A stretch of 64,000 bases of DNA, taken from Caldilineaceae bacterium. GTDB lineage: Bacteria; Chloroflexota; Anaerolineae; Caldilineales; Caldilineaceae. The translations under genes and the position numbers were made by a program. Positions within the stretch are counted from its first letter, which is position 1. Each line of letters opens with the position of its first letter. Under the pieces are notes generated by a model that had not been told where the DNA came from, made no database searches, and saw only the letters and a program-made list of their open reading frames with translations. Where the stretch lies: assembly GCA_022823185.1 (NCBI GenBank), contig JAJDXQ010000011.1:62001-126000 (forward strand), given 5' to 3'. Shown here piece by piece: positions 19,209-29,113 of the stretch.

Positions 19209-20627
19209 TTAGTCAAATGCCAGAAGTGTTTTGGCGATTGGGCCTTCGAAGAGCTGAGGGGCGATTGCCATGCTGGTGACCAATACGATCGCGATCACGG
19301 CAAAGACAACTCCGATAGGCCTTTCACGCGGGAGCAATGGATTGCTCAGAGGGCCGAAAAAGATGCCGACCATGCGCACAAAACCGAGAATGACGCTTGC
19401 GCTTGCCACCAGGACAACCGCCGCGAACCGCCAATCGCCTTCTGCCAAGGCCTGAATCGCCGACCAGTGCCCGGAGAACCCGGCGGTCAGAGGGAAACCG
19501 GCCAGGCCAAGGCTGCCCAAGAGAAACGCCGCCGTACTCCACGGCAGTCGTGCGCCTACCCCATGCAGGTGGTCGGGATTCAGACTGCCTGCCGCCTGTC
19601 GAATCTGGGCAAGCCCGGTCGCCGCGCTCATCGTGCTTAAAATGCGGAGCGCGAAGAGAGAGATGACTAGAGGCCGACTGCGCTCGTCGGTCCCGGTGAG
19701 GAGCAAAAGAATCAGGCCCCAATCGTGCAGCATTGCGTAGCCCAACAGGCGGCCTGGATGACTGGCCGCGGCCGCGGCTACACCGCCCCAGACCAGAGTG
19801 ATGGCAGCCGTTGAAGTCAACCAGACGTTGAAAACGTTGCTATCAAGTAACAGTGGGAAACTTGAAGTCGCGAGGTAGAAGATATAGAGAGCGAGCGACT
19901 GGTAAAGCAGTATCGCCAACGCCATCGCGATCGGAGGAGAAGATTCGGCCAGCTGCGGCTGGGCGCTATGCAAAGGGACCGGCGCCAGGAGCAGAAGCAG
20001 TCCTACGCCGAGCAGCTGAGCTCCGGCGGCGGCCAGGCGAATGTCCTGTGGATTGAGAGGCAACTGTTCCATATTCCAAGCGGCGAGCAATACAAACGGA
20101 GTCGCCAAAATGGGCGGCAGTATCGCCCGCAAGGAGCTCATCGCCTCCCCGGGAATCCCGACCTGAATGGGAAAGACGCTTACCGTCATCAGAATGGCCA
20201 GCATGGCAGGGGCAAGAAAGACGGGAGAAATAGGGGCGTCCGTAACCAGTGCCATGCCAATGTAGCCTGCCCCCACGAGCAGCATCGACGGCGGGAAAAC
20301 CCTTCCCTGGCTCGCCGCGGCCGCCAGAACCATGCCGGAGCCCAGCAGAATGAGCGCGATGACAACGATCGGTTCATTGGTCTGGGTAAGCTGCAGGCGA
20401 AAACCGAATTGCCAAATCCCTGCGCGCAGATTCAGCTCGGCAGGAATGAAGGGAATGGCAAGAGACGTTGCGTCCAAGGGAAACCGCCAGAGCAACACGC
20501 CCACGAGACTCAGCGCAACGCCATTGGCTAACAGGACGCCTCGCTCCCATATCCGCAGGAAGTAGCTCGACAGAATGGATAACAGAAGGAGACTGAACAG
20601 GAAGGAGGGTAAGGCAAGTTGGATCAT
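19209..20627 (-). CDS. NuoN/MrpD-like proton-conducting membrane subunit, divergent
   Basis: A 472-residue polytopic protein with about fourteen hydrophobic helices. The proton-antiporter-M fold is suggested by the conserved region GRLLGYAMLHDWGLILL and by SLGLAGFPLTAGFSGHW near the C-terminus, where NuoN/NuoM carry similar AGxPPxxGFxxK motifs. The final Lys of that motif is replaced (SGHW). Such proteins translocate protons or sodium in complex I, Mrp antiporters or related complexes. It is the last of three minus-strand membrane genes, with no hydrophilic Nuo subunit nearby. Assignment to the superfamily is good; coupling to a specific complex is open. Confidence 0.75.
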   Translation of the reverse strand: MIQLALPSFLFSLLLLSILSSYFLRIWERGVLLANGVALSLVGVLLWRFPLDATSLAIPFIPAELNLRAGIWQFGFRLQLTQTNEPIVVIALILLGSGMVLAAAASQGRVFPPSMLLVGAGYIGMALVTDAPISPVFLAPAMLAILMTVSVFPIQVGIPGEAMSSLRAILPPILATPFVLLAAWNMEQLPLNPQDIRLAAAGAQLLGVGLLLLLAPVPLHSAQPQLAESSPPIAMALAILLYQSLALYIFYLATSSFPLLLDSNVFNVWLTSTAAITLVWGGVAAAAASHPGRLLGYAMLHDWGLILLLLTGTDERSRPLVISLFALRILSTMSAATGLAQIRQAAGSLNPDHLHGVGARLPWSTAAFLLGSLGLAGFPLTAGFSGHWSAIQALAEGDWRFAAVVLVASASVILGFVRMVGIFFGPLSNPLLPRERPIGVVFAVIAIVLVTSMAIAPQLFEGPIAKTLLAFD

Positions 20628-20770
20628 GTAACGCAGCGCTTCATTCTATGTTACTCGCACTCAGACACTTTCTGATCTTTGCGCAGTTACGGAGCAACCA
20701 ACTCGATCCACTATCGCGTCGCCTGTCGGCCCCAGGGAAAGTGCGCAAGGGGCAGAAAAGGCGCGTTTCG

Positions 20771-21514
20771 TCACCCATTGCGAGGATCAGTGTTCTGGCG
20801 ACGACTGATCTGAGAATACAACCAGTATCCGAATCCATAGCCGAGGACTCTCGCGCCCGAAACAATCGTATGACGGGGCTGGACGCCAGGGTTCAAATCC
20901 GGATCAGTAGCCGAAACTTCGACCAGGGTAAGGGCGTCGTCCTCGGCCAGCACCAGATAGCTGCATGCCAGAGCGACCAGTATTTGCAGGACACCCAATA
21001 TCACAATGACGGCGGGCAGAGGAAACAATATCGATAGGAAAGCCTGAACCGGAATGAGCCACAAGAGCAGGCCAAAGGCGCCAAAAAGAGCGGTCTCAGT
21101 CATTCCCAAGGTGATCAGCGCCACGGCTGCCAGCCAGAGAAAGAGTGCCTTGCTCGCGCCCGACAGGAGAGGCAACTCGACGACTTCGCTTGCATTCCAA
21201 ACCAAAAGGCTGGCGATGCCCAGGACTAGCAGGCGAAACAGTCTGGAACTGAATTCGCCGGTATTCCGGACCTGGACATTGCTGGTCTGCAGAATCGATA
21301 GCAGGAGAATGAGGCAGGCCAAGACCTGGACACCGAAATGCACGGTGGGCCAAGGCTCCGGCAGCCCGTAGACGGCGCGAATCAAAGCGCTCATGCCAAT
21401 CTGAACGACAAGCAAACCGGGCAACGCGATCCGCCAATCCCACAGGACGACGGGAATAACCGCGGCCAGACCCAACAGGATATGAATGGGAACTGATGCC
21501 CACAATGCAGCCAT
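20771..21514 (-). CDS. uncharacterised polytopic membrane protein in the NuoN/NuoL-like cluster
   Basis: 247 residues with about seven hydrophobic helices (for example HILLGLAAVIPVVLWDW, LFLWLAAVALITLGM, LPAVIVILGVLQILVALACSYLVLA) and a short charged C-terminal tail. I recognise no family. Its place between two proton-antiporter-like genes, 143 nt and 254 nt from them on the same strand, suggests it is a further subunit of the same membrane complex, perhaps standing in for NuoJ/K- or Mrp-type small subunits. That is inference from position only. Confidence 0.7.
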   Translation of the reverse strand: MAALWASVPIHILLGLAAVIPVVLWDWRIALPGLLVVQIGMSALIRAVYGLPEPWPTVHFGVQVLACLILLLSILQTSNVQVRNTGEFSSRLFRLLVLGIASLLVWNASEVVELPLLSGASKALFLWLAAVALITLGMTETALFGAFGLLLWLIPVQAFLSILFPLPAVIVILGVLQILVALACSYLVLAEDDALTLVEVSATDPDLNPGVQPRHTIVSGARVLGYGFGYWLYSQISRRQNTDPRNG

Positions 21515-21768
21515 GTTCTGCGCTCTTCAGGTCCTAAAGTCTGGTTCTAATGCCACATGCCAATGCTGGCGGCCCTGGCCTGTTCACGAGCCCCGGCAGA
21601 ACGCCAGTAAATCACTGTACCGATTCCGAACCTCCCTGGAGAAAGGCTTTCCTTGTGACGGGCGGCTCGAATCGAGTCCTCCTGTTCAAAATCGTTCGTG
21701 TGCAACCGCAGGGACCTGTCCTCAGACAGCGACCGGCGCGAGGCGAACGATCCTTGCAGAACCTTCAC

Positions 21769-23613
21769 TCAGACTGTCAGAAGAAGATAGCCGATGATGC
21801 CGAAGACAACCACCCAGCCCATGTGCCCCGTGCCTTCGACAATCTCCAAACCAACATCCCAAACGTTGCCCATTCGATGCGTGCTCCACCTGGTCAGGCC
21901 CGATAGCCAGTCGAGCGTCGCGAGGCGGGCGATTCGACTGAACCATGACCGGATAGATGGCAACGTTTCGGCCCTGTTGCCGCTTGCGCTAAGCATCTCT
22001 CTGACCTGAGACCGGGCGATAGCCAGCCCAATACCCAAGGTGAGCGGGCCAGCCAAAGTCAGCCAGACTTGCCAGCTGGCGACCGCGCTGGGAGGGTTCC
22101 CCGCGCCGCGGGGAATGGCGTCCGGGAGATTGACCAGGCTGGTCATCATCTCAGGAAAGACTCCAGCTATCGCCAGCGGGATGGCGAGAATCACCACGTA
22201 AACCAGAAGCCTGCCGACGATCCAGGTGTCCGGTTTCAGTTCCAAAACTGAGCTGCCGGGTTCGCCGTCCCAGCTTCGCAGCAGCGAGGAGACGTAAATC
22301 ATCTGGGTGATGATGTAAGCCGAAAAAAGCGGCCACATCAGCCCCCCCAAACTTTGGCAAAGGCTGCCTTCGTCGGCGCAGTTTCCAACCATCAGCAGCT
22401 GAGCCACGACAGACTGCGTGAGAAAGCCCGGCGTAAACGGCACGCCCACAATCGCAAGCACGCCCACACTTATCGGTATCTGCCAGTGCCAGGCGCGCCA
22501 GATGCGTTCTCCAATCAGCCAAAGGCCCCCGCCTAAGGCAAAGGTTGTGGTCGGCCAGAGTACCGCAGCCGGGCCCCGAATCTCAGACAGGATGCTCGTC
22601 AAGCCAGCGATTCCCACAGCCGTGACCAGCACGAATGTCGTATGCTCTTGCCGTGTCGTCGTCGTAAACGTCGCGATGGCGGAGCCAAGCAGGCCAAGCA
22701 GAGCCAGAGCCACAATCTCAGGACGCGCGAGAAGTTCCTCCCCGGCCAGGCCGCTCGACCATCCAAGCAGCCAAAGCCCGCACAGCGCCGGCGGCATCTG
22801 GTCGATGAGCCGATCCGGCACATACATGCGTTCTCCGCTCTGAGGCAGGAGCCACAGATGAAGTGGATAGACGCCGGCTCGTATAACACCGGCAACCAGC
22901 ATCAGGATCACCGTTTCCTGGGGCAGATGGCCCCCGGCCAACAGCTCCGCGGGCCCGCTCTGACCTGCCGGCAACAGTCCTATCAGGAGCAGAAGCGCTC
23001 CCATCATACTCAAGCCCTGAAACTGGCGCGTGGTTGACAGGCCGGGACCTTCCGGCACGACAGTGCTGCGGGCAATGACAAAGAGATCCATCACGACCCA
23101 CATAAGGGTAACCGTGAGGAGGTTTCCACTGCTGACGAGGAGCAGCGCGCTGGCTATCGCTGTCAGCGACAGCGCCAGCGTCAGCGCCCGAAAGTGCCAG
23201 TTCTCGTCAGCGTTCAGTTCGCGGGTTGGCCCGGAAACGCCGCTGAAAAGCAGGCCGCCCCCTCCAAGCAATAGGATCAGGCACGAAATATACCAGTTCC
23301 AACCATTGCTTATCCAGAGAAGATCGGCGCCCTGCGAGAAAAAGGGGCGCCACGGAATGCTGAAAGCAGGGGCGACAGGTTGAACGCGCAGCGCCACAGT
23401 CAGGCCGGCGGCAAGACACCAGAAGAGCAAGGCAACGCCACTGAGGACCCCGGTCGCGCTCCCAAAACTCTTCCACCGTTCGCCGGGCCGGACAAATCGA
23501 CCCAATACCCAGAGAACCAGGCTTCCAAAAGTCAGGAAGAGCGGAGGCGCGACCGGCGCAATCATCGCTGACCAGGGCGCAAGAAAACTGTCCATAGCTG
23601 ACAATTCTAGCAT
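21769..23613 (-). CDS. NuoL/NuoM-like proton-conducting membrane subunit, divergent
   Basis: About 614 residues with some fifteen to sixteen hydrophobic helices. The segment RAGVYPLHLWLLPQ corresponds to KSAQ.PLHTWLPDA of NuoL/M, with Arg at the position of the family's key helix-7 Lys. The usual GPTPVSALIHAATM stretch is replaced by an unrelated one (YVPDRLIDQMPPALC). In helix 5 the conserved Glu of the WEGVGL motif appears as Asp (WVVMDLFVI). It keeps charged residues in the channel helices but is strongly diverged. I use the ATG at 23613; the frame is open upstream from TTG 23661 and an internal ATG at 23595 is also possible. Confidence 0.75.
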   Translation of the reverse strand: MLELSAMDSFLAPWSAMIAPVAPPLFLTFGSLVLWVLGRFVRPGERWKSFGSATGVLSGVALLFWCLAAGLTVALRVQPVAPAFSIPWRPFFSQGADLLWISNGWNWYISCLILLLGGGGLLFSGVSGPTRELNADENWHFRALTLALSLTAIASALLLVSSGNLLTVTLMWVVMDLFVIARSTVVPEGPGLSTTRQFQGLSMMGALLLLIGLLPAGQSGPAELLAGGHLPQETVILMLVAGVIRAGVYPLHLWLLPQSGERMYVPDRLIDQMPPALCGLWLLGWSSGLAGEELLARPEIVALALLGLLGSAIATFTTTTRQEHTTFVLVTAVGIAGLTSILSEIRGPAAVLWPTTTFALGGGLWLIGERIWRAWHWQIPISVGVLAIVGVPFTPGFLTQSVVAQLLMVGNCADEGSLCQSLGGLMWPLFSAYIITQMIYVSSLLRSWDGEPGSSVLELKPDTWIVGRLLVYVVILAIPLAIAGVFPEMMTSLVNLPDAIPRGAGNPPSAVASWQVWLTLAGPLTLGIGLAIARSQVREMLSASGNRAETLPSIRSWFSRIARLATLDWLSGLTRWSTHRMGNVWDVGLEIVEGTGHMGWVVVFGIIGYLLLTV

Positions 23614-24031
23614 AGCCCTACCAGCGCCCGAAACAGTCCGGCCCAATCGGGCGCAGTCCAATCGTTCGATGACCAGGACAATCGGGACGCTAGTTTCAGT
23701 GGAATCTCCCAGCCATAGCCTGTAGCCCGCACAGCTCAGGACTGCCCCCTGCTCTGGCTAGCCTGACTCACTCCACAACTCTCTCCCCTGTCTCCTTGAT
23801 TTAGGGCGGTCAGCCGCAAGCGGCTTCCCTTGTGCGGGGGGACACCCTCCGAAACGCCCCCTGCAAAAACGCGCCCCGCCTGCGTTGTGTGGACATTGGC
23901 CAGGGCTGAGCAGCCCAACGCTTCCCGCCAAGGCCCGAAGCGCGACGAGCTGCGACCGCCTCTCGCCGGCTCCCTCCCCCCATTTTTGGACCGCACGCAT
24001 TCCAGGCACTTTCGTGATGGTGCGCTCTCTA
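23614..24031. other. divergent intergenic region upstream of ftsH
   Basis: About 420 nt between the divergent NuoL-like and ftsH genes. Apart from the ftsH -10 element at its right edge I see no gene, RNA or repeat. The reading frame that runs into ftsH from 23885 here is not coding-like. Confidence 0.5.
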
Positions 24032-24040
24032 TGCTATACT
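24032..24040 (+). promoter_or_regulatory. extended -10 promoter element for ftsH
   Basis: TGCTATACT is a textbook extended -10 (TGn plus TATACT at 24035-24040). The upstream -35 (TTCGTG at 24011-24016) is poor, which fits an extended -10 promoter. The TSS would be about 24047, giving a leader of roughly 30 nt that contains the AAGGAG ribosome-binding site. Confidence 0.5.
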
Positions 24041-24076
24041 CGCAATGAAGTGAATCCTGTTTTGCAAGGAGATGAT

Positions 24077-25942
24077 GTGAGCGGAAATTGGACAAGAAAC
24101 GCCTTTGTATATTTGCTGATACTGGTGGCGGCTGCCGCTCTGTTTCTGAACGTTTACGGCCCCAATGAGAGGCCGCAAAACATAAGTTTGAGCGATGTCG
24201 CCCAGCAGATCGAGCGCGGGGAAGTCGCGCGCATTGACGTACGCGGCGAGAGGCTGCAGATTTTCTCACAGGGAAGTAACCAGCCGCTTGCCAGTCGGAA
24301 GGAGGAGGGCGTCGCACTGACGCGGACGCTGCAGGGCATGGGCGTTTCCGAAGAACGGCTGTCCCAGGTCAAGATCAACGTTCAGCCACCGTCAAATTCG
24401 GGCAACTGGTTTGCCCTGATCATCAACCTGCTTCCCCTCATTCTGATCGCGGGCCTGTTCCTGTTCCTGTTCCGCCAGAGCCAGAGTGGGAACAACCAGG
24501 CCCTTTCGTTCGGAAAGAGCAAAGCGCGCATGTTTGTAGGAGACCGGCCCACCGTCGGATTTGGCGACGTTGCCGGCGCCGACGAGGCCAAACAGGAACT
24601 GGAAGAAATCGTTGAGTTCCTGAAGGAACCGCAGAAGTTTGTTGCCTTGGGCGCCAGAATTCCCAAGGGAGTTCTCCTGGTGGGGCCCCCCGGAACCGGC
24701 AAAACGCTGATGGCCAAGGCTGTATCCGGCGAAGCCGGCGTGCCCTTCTTCAGCATCAGCGGCTCGGAATTTGTCGAGATGTTTGTCGGCGTTGGCGCCA
24801 GTCGCGTGCGCGATCTCTTCGAGCAGGCAAAACGCAACAGCCCCTGCATTGTCTTCATCGATGAGATCGATGCAGTTGGCCGCTACCGAGGCACCGGTCT
24901 GGGCGGTTCCCACGACGAGCGCGAACAGACGCTGAATCAGATCCTGGTGGAGATGGACGGCTTTGGCACCGATACGAATGTGATCCTGGTGGCCGCGACC
25001 AACCGGCCGGACATTTTGGATCCCGCTCTGCTGCGCCCCGGGCGCTTTGACCGGCGCGTTACCATGGATCGCCCAGACCTGCAGGGACGGCGGGCCATCC
25101 TTGATGTGCATGTCAAGGGAAAGCCTTTGGACTCCGACGTAAACCTGGATCTGATTGCCCGCCAGACGCCCGGCTTTGTAGGCGCGGATCTCGAAAACCT
25201 GGTCAATGAGGCCGCCATTCTTGCCGCGAGACGCAACAGGCGCACGATCGCAATGTCCGAGATGCAGGAGTCGATTGAGCGGATCGCGATGGGCGGACCG
25301 GAGCGCCGCAGCCGCCTTATCACCGATCGTGAGCGCAGGGTGGTGGCGTACCACGAGGCCGGCCACGCCATCATCGCCCATGTTGTCAGAGGCGCTGACC
25401 CGCTGCGGAAAGTGACCATCATTCCGCGCGGCATGGCCGGCGGGGTCACGCTGACCGTGCCGGAGCGGGATAGGTATCTCCTGCCCCGGTCCTACTTCCT
25501 CGACCGCATTGCAGTGGGTCTGGGAGGACGGGTTGCCGAAGAGATTGTCTTTTCTGACATCTCTAATGGCGCCAGCAACGACATTCAGGGTATCACGCGG
25601 ATGGCGCGGGCAATGGTCATGAAATATGGAATGAGCGACAAGATGGGACCTCTTCAGATTGGAAGCCAGGAGGAGAACCCTTTCCTGGGCCGGGAGCTTA
25701 CCGAACAGAGGGACTATAGTGAGGAAGTTGCCGAGGCGTTGGACAGCGAAGTTCAGACGATCGTGAAGGAGCAGCATGATCGCGTTCGGAACATACTTCG
25801 GATTCACCGTCTTCGATTGGATGCGGTGGCCGAAGCGCTGCTTGCTCGCGAAACGCTCGACGATGTTGAGTTTGTGGAAGTCTTCGAAGGAAGGGTCAGC
25901 CCGGACAGTCTTCCGAATCCGCTGGCCGGCCAGCCGGCCTGA
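24077..25942 (+). CDS. ftsH: ATP-dependent zinc metalloprotease FtsH
   Basis: FtsH is the membrane-anchored AAA+ protease that degrades misfolded membrane proteins and short-lived regulators. Two transmembrane helices ([17 protein letters not shown] and [22 protein letters not shown]) flank a small periplasmic domain. Then come Walker A GPPGTGKT (about residue 202), Walker B IVFIDEID, the second region of homology ([21 protein letters not shown]) and the zinc site HEAGH (about residue 425). The start is the GTG at 24077 because AAGGAG at 24066-24071 precedes it by 5 nt; the frame is open a further 190 nt upstream without coding character. Length (621) is normal. Confidence 0.98.
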   Translation: MSGNWTRNAFVYLLILVAAAALFLNVYGPNERPQNISLSDVAQQIERGEVARIDVRGERLQIFSQGSNQPLASRKEEGVALTRTLQGMGVSEERLSQVKINVQPPSNSGNWFALIINLLPLILIAGLFLFLFRQSQSGNNQALSFGKSKARMFVGDRPTVGFGDVAGADEAKQELEEIVEFLKEPQKFVALGARIPKGVLLVGPPGTGKTLMAKAVSGEAGVPFFSISGSEFVEMFVGVGASRVRDLFEQAKRNSPCIVFIDEIDAVGRYRGTGLGGSHDEREQTLNQILVEMDGFGTDTNVILVAATNRPDILDPALLRPGRFDRRVTMDRPDLQGRRAILDVHVKGKPLDSDVNLDLIARQTPGFVGADLENLVNEAAILAARRNRRTIAMSEMQESIERIAMGGPERRSRLITDRERRVVAYHEAGHAIIAHVVRGADPLRKVTIIPRGMAGGVTLTVPERDRYLLPRSYFLDRIAVGLGGRVAEEIVFSDISNGASNDIQGITRMARAMVMKYGMSDKMGPLQIGSQEENPFLGRELTEQRDYSEEVAEALDSEVQTIVKEQHDRVRNILRIHRLRLDAVAEALLARETLDDVEFVEVFEGRVSPDSLPNPLAGQPA

Positions 25943-26035
25943 CCGATTGCCCGCTCAGATTTCGAACTTGGGGCCCGTCTTCTACTGGGGGAGAAAGCAG
26001 GAACCAGTTGCAGAGGGGCTCTCTCGCGCCGCCCC

Positions 26036-27280
26036 TCAGCGCTTCCCGTCTGGCATGAGCACGCGGAGGAGAGCCTGCCCGTAAGCCTGCGCCTTCCATG
26101 GACTGACGGTTGGAATCTCAAGCAGATCTTCAACTGTGGCAGGCTGGCAAGCCGCAATTCGCAGAAGCGTGTCATTGCTGAAGACGATGTCCGGATCAAC
26201 GCCGCGGGCGCTTGCTGTTTCAGTACGCCAGCGCCGCAACTGGTCGAACTGCCTCCTTCCGGCAGCCGTGCGCAAAGTATCAGACTTTCTGGCGGGGGCG
26301 GGACGCTGAGGCGAATCCTGGTGCTTCCCCTTTTGAACGGCAGCGAGAAGCTCTCCGCCAAACCTCTCAATCTGCCATGCGCCGAGTTGCGGGATTTCCT
26401 CCAGGGATGCCAGCGTCTGCGGACGCCGTTGAGCCAGAGCCACCAGGACACTCTCCCCCAGGACCTTGAATGGTGGCCTGTCCAACTGCTTTGACGCGCT
26501 CTCCCGCCAGTCCCACACTGCCTGCAAAACGCCCAGATCATTCTCATCGACAGAGCGAATCTGTTTCATCTGCCAGACGGTCCGCGGTTCCGGCTCTTTG
26601 TACCTGATCGTCTCCAGCATTCGAAATGCGTCCTGAGCCTCTTCCCAACGACCGTCCTCCTTCAATGCGCTGATCTGACGTTGTCGCAGCGCGGGCAGAT
26701 AATGCGTGTCAATCTGGGCGTAGGTCAACTGTTTCGATGTCAGCGGGCGTTGCCCCCAATTGGTGCGCTGCATTCTTTTGTCGCTGACGACACCGAATTC
26801 CTCCTGCAGGACATGCGCCAGGCCGACGCCCTTTCTCCCCAGGATACGCGCGCCCAATTGCGTGTCATACAGCCGCCGGATTCTGAAGCCAAAGTCCCTC
26901 TGCAGAGTCAAGATATCATTCTCCGCGGCATGTAAAATGACTTCTGTCTTGTCATCGGCCAGAATACTGCCCAGTCCTGTGAGATCACTTACCCGCAGAG
27001 GGTCGATGAGGAAATCGACAACGTCGGAAGGATTTCCGGACCAAGCCCTGTCCGGGGCCGTGTCAGGAACGGTAATCTGGACGAGGCAAACCCGCGCCGT
27101 GTAGCGAAAGAGGCTGTCGCTCTCCGTATCCAGCGCAAGCCACGGCTGGCCGGAAAGATAGGCCAAAAAGCGTCGATACGCCGCGGCGGACTGAACGAGT
27201 GTAGGCGGATGAATGGCCGCCGGCCTTCCTGCTTTCTGCCGTGAACCTTGCCGATTGTTTCTCTTCCGTGATCGCGCCAT
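26036..27280 (-). CDS. rnd: ribonuclease D-like 3'-5' exonuclease with two HRDC domains
   Basis: The protein trims 3' ends of stable RNA precursors. The DEDDy exonuclease domain shows LDTESD (Exo I), HAAENDILTL (Exo II) and YAQIDTHYL (Exo III with Tyr). Two HRDC nucleic-acid-binding domains follow, the first around residues 220-295 and the second at the C-terminus (about 335-410), joined by a Gln/Pro/Lys-rich linker. The N-terminus is basic (ARSRKRNNRQGSRQK). I start at the ATG 27280; the frame is open to 27340. It is convergent with ftsH and 93 nt from it; no strong terminator is visible there. Confidence 0.93.
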   Translation of the reverse strand: MARSRKRNNRQGSRQKAGRPAAIHPPTLVQSAAAYRRFLAYLSGQPWLALDTESDSLFRYTARVCLVQITVPDTAPDRAWSGNPSDVVDFLIDPLRVSDLTGLGSILADDKTEVILHAAENDILTLQRDFGFRIRRLYDTQLGARILGRKGVGLAHVLQEEFGVVSDKRMQRTNWGQRPLTSKQLTYAQIDTHYLPALRQRQISALKEDGRWEEAQDAFRMLETIRYKEPEPRTVWQMKQIRSVDENDLGVLQAVWDWRESASKQLDRPPFKVLGESVLVALAQRRPQTLASLEEIPQLGAWQIERFGGELLAAVQKGKHQDSPQRPAPARKSDTLRTAAGRRQFDQLRRWRTETASARGVDPDIVFSNDTLLRIAACQPATVEDLLEIPTVSPWKAQAYGQALLRVLMPDGKR

Positions 27281-27912
27281 TCTTTCGCGTTTCTCCCATT
27301 TACCTGGACTCAACCTCCGCTGAAACAGCGGCTGAATCATACCCTAAGAACGCCTGCGCTACAATTTCAGCTGCCTGCCTTCCCGCGCTCGAAGAACCGG
27401 TCCTTCAGTCAGGGGCCGCTCTGGATGGGCCTATCGTATTAGGCGCGCAGTCCAATCAGGCACAATTCGCGAAGTGTCGCCGTACGCTCGGGTAGGGCGT
27501 CAAGCCATACAAGACAACTGACGGACAAGCATGCTCACATATGATCGAGACGCCATCCGGGGAGGTCATACAGCCGGACCCGCCCACCGGAGGAAGCGCA
27601 AATCCAAGGCGATCAGATACCGGATTTCCAACGAAGAGGTGGTGCGCCAGAGAGGGATCCGACCCGCGACGACACGTACTCGTGGCGCCTACTGGTCTGC
27701 CCTTTTTGCCCGTATGTGATATGATTTGTACCGATCCGATATCCCAGTTGACGAGGAACCCGCGCAACTTTCAGCACCCGGAACTGCAGTCCGATGGCAT
27801 GTGAAGGGGGTCCATTCGGGCAAGATGGATTCAGTCCGTCCCGGGGAAACTGTGAAGGTCCGGTCTCCTCGGCAGTAGTAGCCAGGTTGTTCCAGGAGAG
27901 GACTTCAGAGCG
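27281..27912. other. long intergenic region between rnd and a hypothetical gene
   Basis: About 630 nt. The only element I can support is an extended -10 motif on the plus strand, TGATATGAT at 27717-27725, which could start a transcript near 27732 for the gene at 27913. No RNA gene or repeat was recognised, and short frames here lack ribosome-binding sites and family resemblance. Confidence 0.4.
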
Positions 27913-28437
27913 ATGGCAATCGCCAGGTGGTACTGGTACGACGACGAAAGCAATCTGATGGCTTCGTACAGCCATCCGCCTGGCAGCCGCCCTATAGCCA
28001 CGGCCGTGGAGTGGCTCAATCCGGAACTGGTATCCAAACTGCACCGGCAGTTCTCGCGCTGGACCGCGGCAAGCATGTCACCAGGGCCGGTGATTCCCCA
28101 CAGGCTGTGGATTGACCAGTCGGGGGGCGTGGCTGTTCGTTTCCCATCAGAAGAGCCGGTCCCCCAGCCTGAGGTAGGCGCCGGTGAAGGCCTGGCGCAG
28201 TGGCTTGTGCTTCTGTCGAAGTGGATGGAGATTCACGTAGTTCTGGCACGCGCCCGCCCTGTATGGACAGTTGCCGAAATCGCGGCCGCCCTACCCTTCA
28301 CCTCGCCTTCCATGCTGCCCCGTTCTCTCGTCCAATTCCCGCCGAACAACTGGGACCAGGTAGCCCAAGGCATGGCGGCAATCGTAGCCGACGGGGCCTT
28401 GCCCGAGGAACGGCAGGAAAAGCGCGAAGCTGGGTGA
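27913..28437 (+). CDS. hypothetical protein
   Basis: A 174-residue soluble protein, rich in Trp and Pro, that I do not recognise. The N-terminal half begins MAIARWYWYDDESNLMASY and contains several Trp-x-x-Pro patches. The C-terminal half has a possible helix-turn-helix-like segment (WTVAEIAAALPFTSPSMLPRSL). A GGAGAGG tract at 27893-27899 precedes the ATG by about 13 nt, so the ribosome-binding site is a little distant. Coding looks genuine because the frame is long and GC-biased at third positions, but no function can be proposed. The Nudix gene follows after 106 nt. Confidence 0.6.
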   Translation: MAIARWYWYDDESNLMASYSHPPGSRPIATAVEWLNPELVSKLHRQFSRWTAASMSPGPVIPHRLWIDQSGGVAVRFPSEEPVPQPEVGAGEGLAQWLVLLSKWMEIHVVLARARPVWTVAEIAAALPFTSPSMLPRSLVQFPPNNWDQVAQGMAAIVADGALPEERQEKREAG

Positions 28438-28543
28438 CGGAATTTCTTGCCGTCAGCCGTGCCCGATAGGGCCTTGGGGAAAGCTATCCGGGCGAGCCTA
28501 AAGGTAGGGTGAGCCCGGCGGGGTCATCGGTGGAACATTTTCT

Positions 28544-29113
28544 ATGAGCGACAGAATGAAGTGTAGCAAGGAGAGTAACAGGAATTCGGCCTTCCAAGAG
28601 GATAGGGCAACAGAACATCCTGGGCGTCCTGACGCTGGCGATTGCGTGAACGCAAACGGTTATACGGAACGGCATATCCATTCCGCCGGCGGGATCGCCT
28701 ATCGAATTCAACGGAAACATGACCACAGTCTCGTCCAGGTAGCCCTCATCGCAACCGACAGAGCGTGCCGGCGCTGGCAACTCCCCAAAGGCCGTCTCTG
28801 TCCGTCCGAGGAATCGCTTGCCGCTGCCCTTCGCGAGGTGGAGGAGGAGACAGGGCTGGAAACAGAGTTTGAAACTTTTCTCAAAACTGTAAACTACCAG
28901 TATTTTGATACTTATGCGCGCTCGGTTCCGGAGAAAGTTCACAAGAAAGTGGACTTCTACCTGCTGCGAGTCATAGGCGGCCGCCTCTCTGACCAGAGTG
29001 TGGAGGTACAAAAGGTCGAGTGGACCACAGCGGAAGAAGCGCTGGCTCGGCTTGCATACGATGGAGAGAGGGACTGCTTGGCGCTGGCATTGGATTATCT
29101 GTATGGTCACTGA
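28544..29113 (+). CDS. Nudix hydrolase
   Basis: The Nudix box is complete: G-x5-E-x7-REVEEETGL, in GRLCPSEESLAAALREVEEETGLE (about residues 84-107 of 189). These enzymes hydrolyse nucleoside diphosphates linked to another moiety. The fold start (HSAGGIAYRI) and LPKGRL strand fit the diadenosine-polyphosphate/ADP-ribose-type Nudix proteins that have a KVHKKVDFYLLRV strand. About 45 polar residues precede the domain and may be unstructured, or the true start may be further in. Its stop overlaps the start of the next gene by 11 nt, so translation is coupled. Confidence 0.92.
   Translation: MSDRMKCSKESNRNSAFQEDRATEHPGRPDAGDCVNANGYTERHIHSAGGIAYRIQRKHDHSLVQVALIATDRACRRWQLPKGRLCPSEESLAAALREVEEETGLETEFETFLKTVNYQYFDTYARSVPEKVHKKVDFYLLRVIGGRLSDQSVEVQKVEWTTAEEALARLAYDGERDCLALALDYLYGH

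Noticed and set aside
20886..20905. tRNA T-loop-like string (GGTTCAAATCC)
   Set aside because: It is inside the coding region of the membrane protein at 20771-21514 and no acceptor or anticodon stem can be built around it.
21547..21768. 73-codon frame directly behind the NuoL-like stop on the minus strand
   Set aside because: No hydrophobic segment, no ribosome-binding site and no family resemblance; it does not look like a small subunit of the membrane cluster.
24392..25807. 471-codon minus-strand frame opposite ftsH, and a similar 462-codon frame opposite mfd (13543-14931)
   Set aside because: Both are antisense to highly conserved genes and have the composition expected of the reverse strand in GC-rich DNA.
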